From Candidatus Heimdallarchaeota archaeon B3_Heim (GTDB lineage Archaea; Asgardarchaeota; Heimdallarchaeia; Hodarchaeales; Hodarchaeaceae), in the NCBI GenBank assembly GCA_003144275.1, contig NJBF01000003.1, positions 62,001-126,000 of the forward strand: 64,000 bases of DNA, given 5' to 3'. Position 1 is the first letter of the stretch; each line of letters begins with the position of its first letter. The notes below the pieces were generated by a model. That model was given only the letters and a program-made list of their open reading frames with translations. It ran no database searches and had not been told where the DNA came from. The position numbers were made by a program, and so were the translations under genes. Below are positions 7,637 to 16,507 of the stretch, one piece after another.

Positions 7637-9409
7637 TTATTCTACTTGAAAACCTTGCTGATCCTGATTAATTGCAGGAAAATCAGATACACTACCCTTT
7701 AACCAGAGTTTACCAGCCTGGAAGGTCTTTTCTACATTACGCTGGATATAAGCATCTAGTTTTGCAGCTCTGGCATCACTGAGGGATTTAATTCTGATGT
7801 TAGTCAAAATTTGCTGTATTTTGCTTAGAATATGACGCCGTTTTAATGCCTTGGCTTGAAACTCCAGGGCAGCTTCATTCTGACAAATTATGCCAACAAG
7901 ATTCGAATCATCGGTAGAAAACATTATTAAGATATTTCTTTGAGCTAATTGAGAATGAGTAAGCAGGAATTCCAGCGGATAAATACTCATTTCGATAGTA
8001 GGATCCTGTTGCAGTAGGATCATCCGTACAATATTAGCTCCGTGATCCGTAATATTTTTCAAATAATTTATAATCCATAAAGTTTGTTCCATTGTAAGAG
8101 AACTGGATTTAATGCCCAAATTTTTCATCCGCTTTGCTGTTATTGATTTAACGGTATCTAGAAGCATTTGTACTGAATCCTGATTTTTTAGCTGTTTTAA
8201 AAGTCCAACTGGGATGAAACTTTGTACTCTGAGTTCATCGGGCGTCTCTAAGAAATTGTACTCCTCCTGTAAATTATGGAGATACACTTCAATCCAAGCT
8301 GATAGAAGACTCTGGATATAGTCTTTACTGCGTTCTCCTTGATCTAATCGTCTTTCAATTCCTCTGATATCGATGCAACGCTGGATTGCATATGTATCAA
8401 TTGATTTTAGGTTTAAATCCTGACTGGTGACTAAGAAGTAGTTCATTGATCCCAAGACTTCTGGATACAAGTTAGTTTGCTCGCTCTCCTCATAATTATG
8501 GATGTAAAAAATCTTTTCAATGGGTCTTTCCCCGGATATTTTAATATTCACATAGAACTTTGCAAAAAGGAGATTATAAGTGTTGTCAGGTTGAAGAAGC
8601 GAAGTCCCCTTTTTTAATTCCTTATCTAAATCTGTATTGGGAACTATCTGATCATCATAAGCTATATCTAGAAATAAATCTTTAGATTCTACGTTGTAAA
8701 AAACCGAACAACCAAATTCATATGCTTTCCGACCAATATCACCAAAAGCTTCCAATTGTTGTAGATGATCCTTATCTTGGAGTTTTTGCTGAAAATATTC
8801 TTCGACAAATCGATAAATCACATAAAAACCTGCATCGAAGTAATATTCTGGTTTCATCACACTAACAGGATAATTTTTTAGGATATTTTCGAAGATAGGA
8901 TACGCAAATTGCCTATTTAACCCCCCACTTAATTCAGCCATTGCCCATCTTAGATCAAGTTGAGGAACAGTCTGCTCTAAAAATGAAAACAAGGGAACGG
9001 CATAAATATCCACGAGATTGGTAATAATAACTTTCTTTTTGACTAATAACCTAGCATATTGCACGAGATCCTTTTCTATTCGCTCAGCCCAATCATAAAT
9101 CAGAGCATAGAGCTTCACCAAAGATTCAAAATCGAGGGGTAGACGCCTCCGTGCCTCGATTAGATTTTCCAATACAAGTTTGACACGTGTATCGTCATCA
9201 ATAATTTTATCCCTAGAGATCCCGTCCTGTGTTGAATCCATCACATAATTTGCTAGGTAGAACGCTGAGACAGCAGTACCAATATCTGTCCCATATGTAG
9301 TTGCTAAGAGATCCAAAAGATCCCAATACATCTCCTTATATGTCCCGAAAATATCAAGGATTTTACGTCTACGAGCAAGAACCTCTTTTAGTTCACTAAT
9401 TAATGACAT
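7637..9409 (-). CDS. Large orphan protein of unknown function
   Basis: This 590-residue protein is soluble, with no signal peptide or membrane helix. It appears largely alpha-helical, with a possible beta-rich middle (residues about 270-330, FYVNIKISGERPIEKIFYIH). I recognise no catalytic motif or family. The C-terminal part (about 500-570) is basic and helical. The ATG at 9409 has no nearby ribosome binding site. A strong one (GAGGTGA, complement of 9432-9438) lies about 22 nt upstream and would suit an in-frame ATC codon six codons before the ATG. It stands alone between damaged genes and is itself intact, which argues for retained function. Confidence 0.75.
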   Translation of the reverse strand: MSLISELKEVLARRRKILDIFGTYKEMYWDLLDLLATTYGTDIGTAVSAFYLANYVMDSTQDGISRDKIIDDDTRVKLVLENLIEARRRLPLDFESLVKLYALIYDWAERIEKDLVQYARLLVKKKVIITNLVDIYAVPLFSFLEQTVPQLDLRWAMAELSGGLNRQFAYPIFENILKNYPVSVMKPEYYFDAGFYVIYRFVEEYFQQKLQDKDHLQQLEAFGDIGRKAYEFGCSVFYNVESKDLFLDIAYDDQIVPNTDLDKELKKGTSLLQPDNTYNLLFAKFYVNIKISGERPIEKIFYIHNYEESEQTNLYPEVLGSMNYFLVTSQDLNLKSIDTYAIQRCIDIRGIERRLDQGERSKDYIQSLLSAWIEVYLHNLQEEYNFLETPDELRVQSFIPVGLLKQLKNQDSVQMLLDTVKSITAKRMKNLGIKSSSLTMEQTLWIINYLKNITDHGANIVRMILLQQDPTIEMSIYPLEFLLTHSQLAQRNILIMFSTDDSNLVGIICQNEAALEFQAKALKRRHILSKIQQILTNIRIKSLSDARAAKLDAYIQRNVEKTFQAGKLWLKGSVSDFPAINQDQQGFQVE

Positions 9410-9884
9410 ACCAAAATTGACAGCGATAAAATCACCTCAAAGAAAGGGAAAGTATTATCAGCATAAATAAGGGTTATATGAAATATAGGTCTGATTGATT
9501 ATTAAGGGATTTATTTTATAGATAATTAGAGCTCAGATCTACTAAAGAAAAATTGTTTTGATACTTCTCAATGTCTATAAAGCTAGATTAAAATTGAGTA
9601 AAGAGCTATCACTCCAATTTAACAAATTTTCAAAAGAAAAGTTCTTCTCGATGTCATTGATCGTTGGTTATATGATTAAAATACCATGTAGTATTACATG
9701 GCAAATGAGTCTTTTCCTGTAACCACTGCGTATAATCTCTCCCGATTAGCGTTTGATATTCCTTTCCCTAGCGTTGGTAAGAGTAAATCCTCAAAAAGAA
9801 CATATTTATTAACCAAAAACTGAGTAGCGATACAAATCTCACAAAGAGTATTTTCAAATACCCTAAGTTAAGGTGAACATAAAA
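9410..9884. promoter_or_regulatory. Divergent intergenic region with a perfect inverted repeat
   Basis: This 475-bp gap separates the minus-strand orphan gene from the plus-strand peptidase gene and must hold both promoters. It contains a perfect 7-bp inverted repeat with a 4-nt spacer, CCATGTA-GTAT-TACATGG, at 9684-9701, which could be an operator. Nothing else is recognisable. Confidence 0.4.
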
Positions 9885-10552
9885 ATGAACCCGATTCCTA
9901 AGTCAGAGGTTGAAGAAATAGTTGCAGAGCTAAGTAAAAAAGCTATCAAACAGGAATCACGTTAAAAATTGTAGACGAGTCAAAATATAATGCAAATATA
10001 AATATTCAAACAAAAGAACTTCAAGTAGGTACAGGTTTCTTAGAGGAACTAACAAATCCGCAATTAAAAGGTTTGCTTGGACATGAATTTGGTCACGGAG
10101 GTCTTAAACAAGTAATTCCGTCAGATTTTCTTCTTACGACTCGTAAAAACAGAATAGCTCTATCTATTATATTTATTCTAGGTCACATCTTGGGATATTA
10201 TATTCTGGGTCTTACCCATTGGTATCTATTATACGTAGGGTTATTTGCAGTTTCTATAATACTGAATATCATTTTTAGTAGACTTGTTCGTATCATCAGT
10301 ATTAAAGATGAGTTGAATGCCGATTATATCTCAGCATTAAGTACCAGAAACCCCGATGCTCTGTTAAAAGCCACAGAACACCTTGAAACACCAAAATTAC
10401 AACGGATAATGCAAAAAACCAGAGGACTCAGAAAGATAAGAAACCTTAATGATTGGCTTGAGCTAAAATGGGGATTAATACAACTGAATGAACGAAAAAG
10501 GCAATTAGAGGGCTATATTTCATTTGAAAAATCACTTAAAAAGAGTCTTTGA
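9885..10552 (+). pseudogene. M48-family zinc metallopeptidase with an early frameshift
   Basis: The ATG at 9885 opens MNPIPKSEVEEIVAELSKKA but stops at about 9963. The adjacent frame continues with GITLKIVDESKYNANINI and runs to 10552 (the longest clean frame is 10073-10552). One inserted base near 9948 explains the break. The rest has the zinc-binding HEFGH and the downstream ELNADYIS helix with the third ligand, separated by two hydrophobic helices, as in short HtpX-like M48 peptidases. The M48 family cleaves membrane or membrane-proximal proteins. It overlaps the following membrane protein gene region and probably formed an operon with it. A sequencing error is the main alternative to real inactivation. 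Confidence 0.75.
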
Positions 10553-10581
10553 TTGAAAATCTTCACCGTAAGGACTTGAAT

Positions 10582-11322
10582 ATGGAAGAAAAAGGGACAA
10601 TGGCATATAAAAAGAAAAATCGCTTATGGAAAGCATGGCAAGTATCCATTGCCTTGTTTACAATTTGTCTTATGTCATTTTCGCTCCTATTTTTTTTCCC
10701 GTCTAATCCTCTGATATTTTCAAAAGTAAATGCTAATTTAATGGAAATAGGTGAAAATCAACCACAGGTTATAACAAATGAGACAATAAGAGTCAATAAT
10801 GGAACATTCCTTCTTGTTACTAAAAATGGTGTGACCTATAAAAGTATTTTACCTTTAGATTATACGAATTTTAGTGATATTTCAGTTGATTTTGCTTTTT
10901 CTCAGAATTTTACAGTTTCTATATCGTTTTCTAAAGAATTCCCAGGGAAACACCAAGTATCCGAAAGAAAACTTGGTATGGCTACTTTACCAGTTACAAT
11001 TAATGCGTCAAATTTTGACAATTGGTCTATTAGTACCTCATATGCTCAAGCATGGTTTAAAAGGAGCTCAGTAGCATTCTATTATATAACTCCTAATGAA
11101 TTCATGCGATTACCAACTATATTTGGAGAGCTTCGAGAGTTTGTATCTCTTACACAATTTATGGGAAATGGGACATATGTTCTACTAGGAGAGTCTCGCA
11201 CTCCTACACCATTTTGGCAGTCTCAATGGTTATTTATTGGTGTTGGTTTATTTTGTGTTCAAATTCTTGTTATTCTATTCGTAATAAATCTTATTTACAA
11301 GAGCTTTTTTAAAGAAGAATGA
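10582..11322 (+). CDS. Membrane-anchored extracytoplasmic protein of unknown function
   Basis: This protein of 246 residues has an N-terminal membrane helix (about residues 20-42) and a C-terminal helix (about 215-238) bracketing an outside domain with several N-glycosylation sequons (NETI, NNGT, NFSD, NFTV, NWSI, NGTY). I chose ATG 10582 because AAGGA lies 9 nt before it. A TTG at 10549, overlapping the peptidase stop, is possible. The domain is beta-rich with no recognised family. It may be a partner of the adjacent M48 peptidase; that is inference from spacing only. Confidence 0.65.
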   Translation: MEEKGTMAYKKKNRLWKAWQVSIALFTICLMSFSLLFFFPSNPLIFSKVNANLMEIGENQPQVITNETIRVNNGTFLLVTKNGVTYKSILPLDYTNFSDISVDFAFSQNFTVSISFSKEFPGKHQVSERKLGMATLPVTINASNFDNWSISTSYAQAWFKRSSVAFYYITPNEFMRLPTIFGELREFVSLTQFMGNGTYVLLGESRTPTPFWQSQWLFIGVGLFCVQILVILFVINLIYKSFFKEE

Positions 11323-11468
11323 ATATAATCAAGCTAGACTTCAATATGTTCGATTAGAAGGATTAAAAGGTTGATAATTCTATTTGTCATCTTGAACTGG
11401 ACTCAAAGAATTTTTAGCTATTAGCAATATTGAAGTTAAGATTATAGCTATTATTGTGGTATCCGAGA

Positions 11469-11879
11469 TTACTGCATACCATTTTGATAGGTTTTGTATG
11501 ATACTGCACGATACCGTTTAAAAAATTCGTGACCAACGAGGGTTAGTCCACCCAATAAAAGCACTGGGGTAATAATCTCAGTTTTAGGTGTAATTATTCT
11601 ATTGATAATGCTCATGATGAGGAAAATTAGGCCAATCCCTATCAATAATCCCCCTAGCATGATGACCATTTTATTCGCGGACTGTGTCATGGGATCTTTC
11701 CCTGCCAGTTTCCTAGTTTCGAATTCTGTCCATAACCCATTAATAAGAACTAGAATCATCATTATCATCCCAAACCAATACTCTGTAAATTTCAATATCA
11801 CATAAGCTAGTATGAATATACTACTTACTATGAGTATTTCCCATTTATTATTAAACATCAGCACTTCTGATGCCACCAA
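11469..11879 (-). CDS. Four-helix membrane protein, unknown
   Basis: This 136-residue protein has four hydrophobic helices, at roughly residues 13-30, 32-48, 70-90 and 98-115, with short polar loops (EFETRKLAGKDPMTQSANK between helices 2 and 3). No family is recognised. It is convergent with the gene ending at 11322 and stands alone. A GTG or ATG start at or near 11879 is plausible, but no strong ribosome binding site decides it. Confidence 0.55.
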   Translation of the reverse strand: MVASEVLMFNNKWEILIVSSIFILAYVILKFTEYWFGMIMMILVLINGLWTEFETRKLAGKDPMTQSANKMVIMLGGLLIGIGLIFLIMSIINRIITPKTEIITPVLLLGGLTLVGHEFFKRYRAVSYKTYQNGMQ

Positions 11880-12142
11880 TACTTATCTTCGATAAAATCT
11901 CAATTAAAAACTCACGTCGTTCATTCTAAAAAACTTTTACCCCAATCGTGAATAACTCAGCTATTCTCTAAGATGTTGACCATCCTTTACATATCATTTC
12001 AAAAACTGAGCTTCCTTCCTTCTTTTCACAAACAGCGAATTCTACTACTTAGACTCTCAATAATCCCTCGAATAACTTAATATAATGGTATCCCTTATAC
12101 TTCACTACTTCATTTATTCCAACCAATTATCAGGTGAAACAC

Positions 12143-12400
12143 ATGACTATTGGTGATTATTTCTTAGATTTAGGTCGAATTATTACTGGATTAAGCTTCG
12201 GTGTACTTCTAGGAAGTTTGGTAAAACATTTTACAGATCTTAGGATACTGATACCCAGATTATTTGATGAGTATAAACAAGAAGAGTTATCAGAAAATTT
12301 AACAAAACTAGACAAGAGTTTAGAAACCGGAGCGCGTAGAATCTTTTTCGCAGGACTTTTCTTGGCAATTGGACTCCTTTTGGTGGTGTTTTCCGAATGA
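12143..12400 (+). CDS. Small two-helix membrane protein, unknown
   Basis: This 85-residue protein has two hydrophobic segments (residues about 10-27 and 65-82) separated by a charged helical stretch (DEYKQEELSENLTKLDKSLE). I chose ATG 12143 because AGGTGA lies 5 nt upstream. The GTG at 12134 is part of that ribosome binding site. It stands alone and no family is recognised. Confidence 0.6.
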   Translation: MTIGDYFLDLGRIITGLSFGVLLGSLVKHFTDLRILIPRLFDEYKQEELSENLTKLDKSLETGARRIFFAGLFLAIGLLLVVFSE

Positions 12401-12652
12401 CCCTTGAATGTATTTAACGTACAAAACGCTTATTTCCCTCTGTTTACGGAATTTATGGTGTTCATTAAACCTCTTCTTCCTTTTTATTTTTGTTTACTCA
12501 ATCAAAGTGGAACTTATGAGTGAACTATACATTTTATTTTAAACACCTCAATTGCATTTAACCGAGTAACAACTGAATCAGCCAGGTTGAACGGCTTTTT
12601 GACAGATCTCATCATATAGAACGTGATAAATATCCAATAGAGTCGAGTTCAT

Positions 12653-13603
12653 TTATCTCTTCTGTTCTTTACGTACAAAAGCTGCTAGAATACCCAGGAT
12701 TAATGTCACAGCGATGAAACTGGGAAATGACCCTGTTTTTGTAGTAGTAGTAGTAGTACCACTAGTGGGTGTCGTAGTGGTTCCTGATAAAACAACGCTT
12801 ACCTCGTTGGAAACCTCACTTTCACCAATACTATTGATAGCGGTGACCACATAGTAGTAGGTATTACCTGCCAGAACTGTAGTATCTATATAACTCAATT
12901 CACTTGTAGTAGCAAGATTACTATACGAACCTCCACTGATAGAAGAACGATAAATGATATATTCTGTTATCGTATAGCCACTATCAGTTTGAGGGATGGT
13001 CCAAGTCAAAACTATTTGAGTCGTATCACTCGTTATACTCAGGTTCAGAGGAGGGCTAGGGGTGCCGGGAATAATCGTAACTTCATTTGATTCAGCACTC
13101 TCTCCTTTACTGTTCTCTGCAGTGACAAAATAGTAGTATCTATCACCATTAGTGACATTTGTATCGAAGTAACCAGTGGCAGAAGTATTTATTCCTATCA
13201 GACTATAGTTACTCGCATCGCTCGGAGAGCGGTACACATTATACCTGGTAATATTTAGGTCTCCATCATTTAAAGGGGAACTCCAATTTAATTTAACTGA
13301 TTCATTACCAGGAGTGACAATCAAATTTCGAGGAGGACTGGGAACACTATATTCGTTAAATATAGTTGATGAAAAACCCTGGGTACTAGCTACTGCTGTA
13401 AAATCGTCTGTATCACTATAAGCCCAAAAAAGAGAAATATTTGCTCCTACGGTGATGATCTTATCATATGATTGTACGACATTCGGGTTTGGAAAAGTGT
13501 TTTGATAGAAAAATGGAAATATGACTTGAGTTAAAATCGCAAACTTGTGTGTAAAAATACATGAAAAAAACAATAAAAAATCTGGAGAGTAAATCAGAAT
13601 CAA
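12653..13603 (-). CDS. Surface protein fragment with two fibronectin type III domains and a C-terminal anchor
   Basis: Residues about 90-180 and 185-272 are two FN3 domains, each starting with the typical PPxNLxIT pattern and ending SxxSNEV. They are followed by a threonine-rich linker (TTTTPTSGTTTTTTKTG), a hydrophobic helix and RKEQKR. This linker-helix-basic tail is the layout of archaeal sorted surface proteins. The first 45 residues have no signal peptide and read like the middle of another domain. The gene is therefore probably the 3' part of a longer surface protein that lost its 5' end. The start near 13603 is not reliable. FN3 domains mediate extracellular binding. Confidence 0.75.
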   Translation of the reverse strand: MILIYSPDFLLFFSCIFTHKFAILTQVIFPFFYQNTFPNPNVVQSYDKIITVGANISLFWAYSDTDDFTAVASTQGFSSTIFNEYSVPSPPRNLIVTPGNESVKLNWSSPLNDGDLNITRYNVYRSPSDASNYSLIGINTSATGYFDTNVTNGDRYYYFVTAENSKGESAESNEVTIIPGTPSPPLNLSITSDTTQIVLTWTIPQTDSGYTITEYIIYRSSISGGSYSNLATTSELSYIDTTVLAGNTYYYVVTAINSIGESEVSNEVSVVLSGTTTTPTSGTTTTTTKTGSFPSFIAVTLILGILAAFVRKEQKR

Positions 13604-13752
13604 ATCTGATTAGACTTCGAAGAAGAACAAAACCTGAACAGAATGAAGATAAAAGCGTTAGAAATTATATCACAATAGCTGCAAGTGAATTGCAGTCAGT
13701 AATAAATGGATTAAAGAATTATGTGGAAAAGAAAAAAAATATCAGATCATAA
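13561..13752 (+). CDS. Short basic ORF, doubtful
   Basis: This 63-residue, lysine- and arginine-rich frame has no ribosome binding site and overlaps the uncertain 5' end of the FN3 gene by 43 bp. It could be a small nucleic-acid-binding protein or chance. No family is recognised. Confidence 0.25.
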   Translation: MKKTIKNLESKSESNLIRLRRRTKPEQNEDKSVRNYITIAASELQSVINGLKNYVEKKKNIRS

Positions 13753-13921
13753 TTTCACGCCCTCCTTTCCACATCATTTTTCCTTTGGTTTTTCTGACCT
13801 AGAAGTGTGCTGCTAAAGTAATCACCTGAAGATTAATAAGTATAGATAGCATGGTTTCAACAAATTAAACTACTAAAAATCCCGATTCTTAGGCGACCCA
13901 TAAGCATTAAAGGATAAATAT

Positions 13922-15145
13922 TTGCTGAAATTTCGAAAGAAAATGACAGCCAAATACTTATCCGTTAGAACTTACATTCACGATTGCTTTAAAAACTTTC
14001 CTTGGGCCTCCCAACGCCAATTTGAGACCATTTGGCAGTATGTTGATCATTTACTGGCAGGGCGTGGTTTTGGAAGACAAGCGTTACTAAGGACAGGATT
14101 GACCGAGATGACGGATCGAATGATCCAATACCACCTCTGTCATCTCGCCTACTATCTTCACTGCTTTAAACAGACTCAACAGCGGCATTTCACGAAAGTT
14201 GATCGTCGACGGATCCATCAACTGGCGTTTGACGACGTAGGGAACTCGAGAGCGGGCCAAAAAGTCTTTGCCAGTAGTTATTACTATAATCATGCTCAAA
14301 GTAGTGTGGATTGGGGCCAAGTCTTGGTCGATACCGCCATTGTCACCAAACGAGTAGTAGACGTGGATTATCGTCCGTATCTCCCCCAACCTTATCTCGA
14401 TCGAGTGCAACAGCCCCAGACTGAGTTTTACACAAAAAATCAGATCGCCCAAGAGTTATTCAACATCCATTTAGAGCGACTCATACAGCAGGGAGTTCCT
14501 TTGTCTAAAATATGGGCTTCCTTTGATTGTTAGTATGCTTCGGAACAATTAACCACGAGGGTTCGGCAATCAGGCGTGAAATTATTACAAGGATTGAAAA
14601 AAAACACTTACTGCAACCTGTTTGGGCAGTTGAAAAGACTCGATGAGGTCTTCACTCCGACTGATCCGTGGCACTATCGGACTAAACGTCATTCCGGGAA
14701 AAAAGTCTGGTTTCAGGCTAAAATTCTCAATCTGAATCGCCACGGGCGTTGTAAGGTGTTTGCGATCCGGAGAGGGCAGGATCCCCGCATTCGCTATTAC
14801 ACGACGACCGATTTGAAATGTTCGATTGAGCGGTTGTTACCACGGCTACGAGCCCATTGGCAAGTCGAAACGATGCACCATGACCTCAAGCAATATTTTA
14901 GCTTCCGCGGGTGTTTTTCTGGAAAGGAGATTTTGAACCAGCTCCATTGGCAAGTCTGTTATTTGTTATATTGGGTATTTCGCCAATATCAATGGTACCA
15001 ACGGCAGCAAGGAGTTCCTATCACGATTCCGCAGTTAATAGCTCTGTATCAGTATCAATACGATGAAAATCGTGCTAATGTCTGCTTTAGCAGTCCAACG
15101 CGAAGAGTTCGTTCTAAAAAGGCGTTACTGGGAGGGCTATGTTAA
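13922..15145 (+). mobile_element. IS4-like (ISC1217-type?) DDE transposase with a single nonsense codon
   Basis: Two in-phase frames (13922-14533 and 14576-15145) give one transposase of about 407 residues if the TAG at 14531-14533 is read through. The DDE aspartates are plausible in LAFDDV and SFDC-stop-YAS, and the glutamate lies in AHWQVETMHHDLKQYF. The interrupted motif is normally DxWYAS, so the stop replaces a conserved tryptophan (TGG to TAG). Base composition is clearly more GC-rich than the neighbours, which indicates recent arrival. I could not define the terminal inverted repeats or target duplication. A decayed relative lies at 7036-7320 (minus strand). Confidence 0.82.
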
Positions 15146-15190
15146 AACCCTGATAGAATAGATAAAGTCTAAAGAAAGAGAGAGTTAAAT

Positions 15191-15565
15191 ATGATCAAAA
15201 GCAAGTACATCAAGTCAAAATTTCAAATTCAGATGAATTTCGTTTTCTTGGGGCTTATTATTTGGTATTTTATGGTTGTTACGCTTATATTTGTCTTGGG
15301 TTTTCCTTCTATGGGTGTGCAGGAACTTTTTACTATTGAGGAAAATCAAATCATTTTAGGAGGAGTATTGCAGCTCCTCCTCTTTTCCCTTCTCTGGCCT
15401 CTAATTTATGGCTTTTTCTATTCTGTCGGTTGGTTTTTTTTGGGAAGTGGAATTGTTGGAACTACTTCTAACTTGATTTTATTAGGAGCATTACTCATTT
15501 CAGGTTTATTATCTTTGACATCGTCATATATTCTTTTTCGGAAAATCAACAGATCTTTCCTTTAA
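15191..15565 (+). CDS. Membrane protein, perhaps truncated by a frameshift
   Basis: This 124-residue protein has three or four hydrophobic helices and no recognised family. Directly after its stop another frame continues with a typical membrane helix (TYFLGISIILFILAVYYFQP) to about 15639. The original gene was therefore probably longer and has a frameshift near 15565. A purine-rich AAAGAAAGAGAGAG precedes the ATG. It lies just behind the IS at 13922-15145. Confidence 0.5.
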   Translation: MIKSKYIKSKFQIQMNFVFLGLIIWYFMVVTLIFVLGFPSMGVQELFTIEENQIILGGVLQLLLFSLLWPLIYGFFYSVGWFFLGSGIVGTTSNLILLGALLISGLLSLTSSYILFRKINRSFL

Positions 15566-16009
15566 CGTATTTTCTAGGGATTTCTATAATCTTATTCATA
15601 TTGGCAGTTTATTATTTTCAGCCTATGGATTTAGATTGATACAAACTACCAGTTTGCTTGGAAGGATGATATGAAAAAACTAAAAGTATATGTTATCGAT
15701 ATCGATCAATTAGATAATATTCCACAGTTCAGGGAATTTCACCCATCTCTTATCCTTAAAATTAGTTTGTTGTAGTATATAGTTTGCCTCATTGTATAAA
15801 TTCTTAGAAATGTGAGTTAATCTTTTTAACGTCGAATTATGTTTTAACCATATTCTCTCTGTTCGTATCACTTCTACAGAATCGACCATTTACACTCGAT
15901 GAGATAATTATTTTCATTTTAATTAAAACATGAATTGTTCCGATTTTCCTTTTTCGATAGTCTTCCATTCTGTATTTAGATATTAGCTTTTCTTTTTTAA
16001 GTATAAATA
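15566..16009. other. Mostly non-coding; one possible 34-residue peptide
   Basis: After the possible continuation of the upstream membrane protein (to 15639) there is a short frame at 15671-15775 (MKKLKVYVIDIDQLDNI..) with a fair ribosome binding site (GGAAGG, 3-5 nt upstream). It could be a gene fragment or a tiny protein. The remainder is AT-rich and shows nothing recognisable. Confidence 0.3.
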
Positions 16010-16049
16010 GAAAATGAGAATCAATATTTGTCTGACAAATTTAATCATG
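16010..16049 (+). repeat. Solo right end of the 361-bp element
   Basis: The sequence from GAAAATGAGA to CATG, including TTTGTCTGACAAATTT, matches the right terminus of the element at 618-978 (there at 939-978) nearly base for base. No left end or conserved inner block is found upstream, so this is a remnant or a one-ended relic. It lies 70 bp before the Roadblock gene. Confidence 0.65.
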
Positions 16050-16118
16050 TATCATTATGTCAGAAAATTTTAATAAGATGTGTATTTACCTTCTCGAAGA
16101 GATGTTTGAGGTCTTGTT

Positions 16119-16502
16119 TTGAACCAATCAACTGAAGGTTTCCATTCGCTTTTGCATGAAGTTTTCGAACAGAATTCACAAGTTCTAATGATTTCTCTAA
16201 CGACTCCTGAAGGATTACCTATAGTTCTTCTTTCTCGGGAAGATTCAGGTATTGAAGAGATTACTGATATGAGTATTACTAATCGGTATGCCGCCCTTGT
16301 TGGAGCAAGTACATCCTTAGGTGATCGTACATTGTCCACCTTAAGTCAGGAAACTGTCCGATTAATACATGTCCAAGGAGAATCTCGAGACATTGCGATT
16401 TCAATGGCTGAAAAGGTAATCACTCTTGTAATTACTGAACCTAGTGGAAGCGCCAACCTCTTGGCGGAAAAGCTTGCCAACGCTCTAAAAATATATATGT
16501 AA
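16119..16502 (+). CDS. Roadblock/LC7 domain protein
   Basis: This 127-residue single-domain protein has the alpha-beta-beta-alpha-beta-beta-beta-alpha pattern of Roadblock/LC7 (MglB-like) proteins. A helix with LLHEVFEQN is followed by VLMISLTTPEGLPIVLLS, a central helix RYAALVGASTSLGDRTL, then VRLIHVQG and VITLVITEPSG. In bacteria and eukaryotes these dimers act as regulators or scaffolds for small GTPases, and Asgard genomes are rich in both. The start is TTG with GAGG upstream. It is followed after 5 nt by a large multidomain protein that also appears to contain Roadblock folds, so the two probably form one complex. Confidence 0.88.
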   Translation: MNQSTEGFHSLLHEVFEQNSQVLMISLTTPEGLPIVLLSREDSGIEEITDMSITNRYAALVGASTSLGDRTLSTLSQETVRLIHVQGESRDIAISMAEKVITLVITEPSGSANLLAEKLANALKIYM

Positions 16503-16507
16503 ATTCG

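Noticed and set aside
13840..13921. Terminal inverted repeat for the IS at 13922
   Set aside because: I could not match the left flank with the inverted right end (CAGGGT..); the boundary stays undefined.
14531..14533. TAG as possible pyrrolysine codon
   Set aside because: The position is a conserved tryptophan, TAG ends other genes here (for example at 20288-20290), and no pyrrolysine genes are visible.
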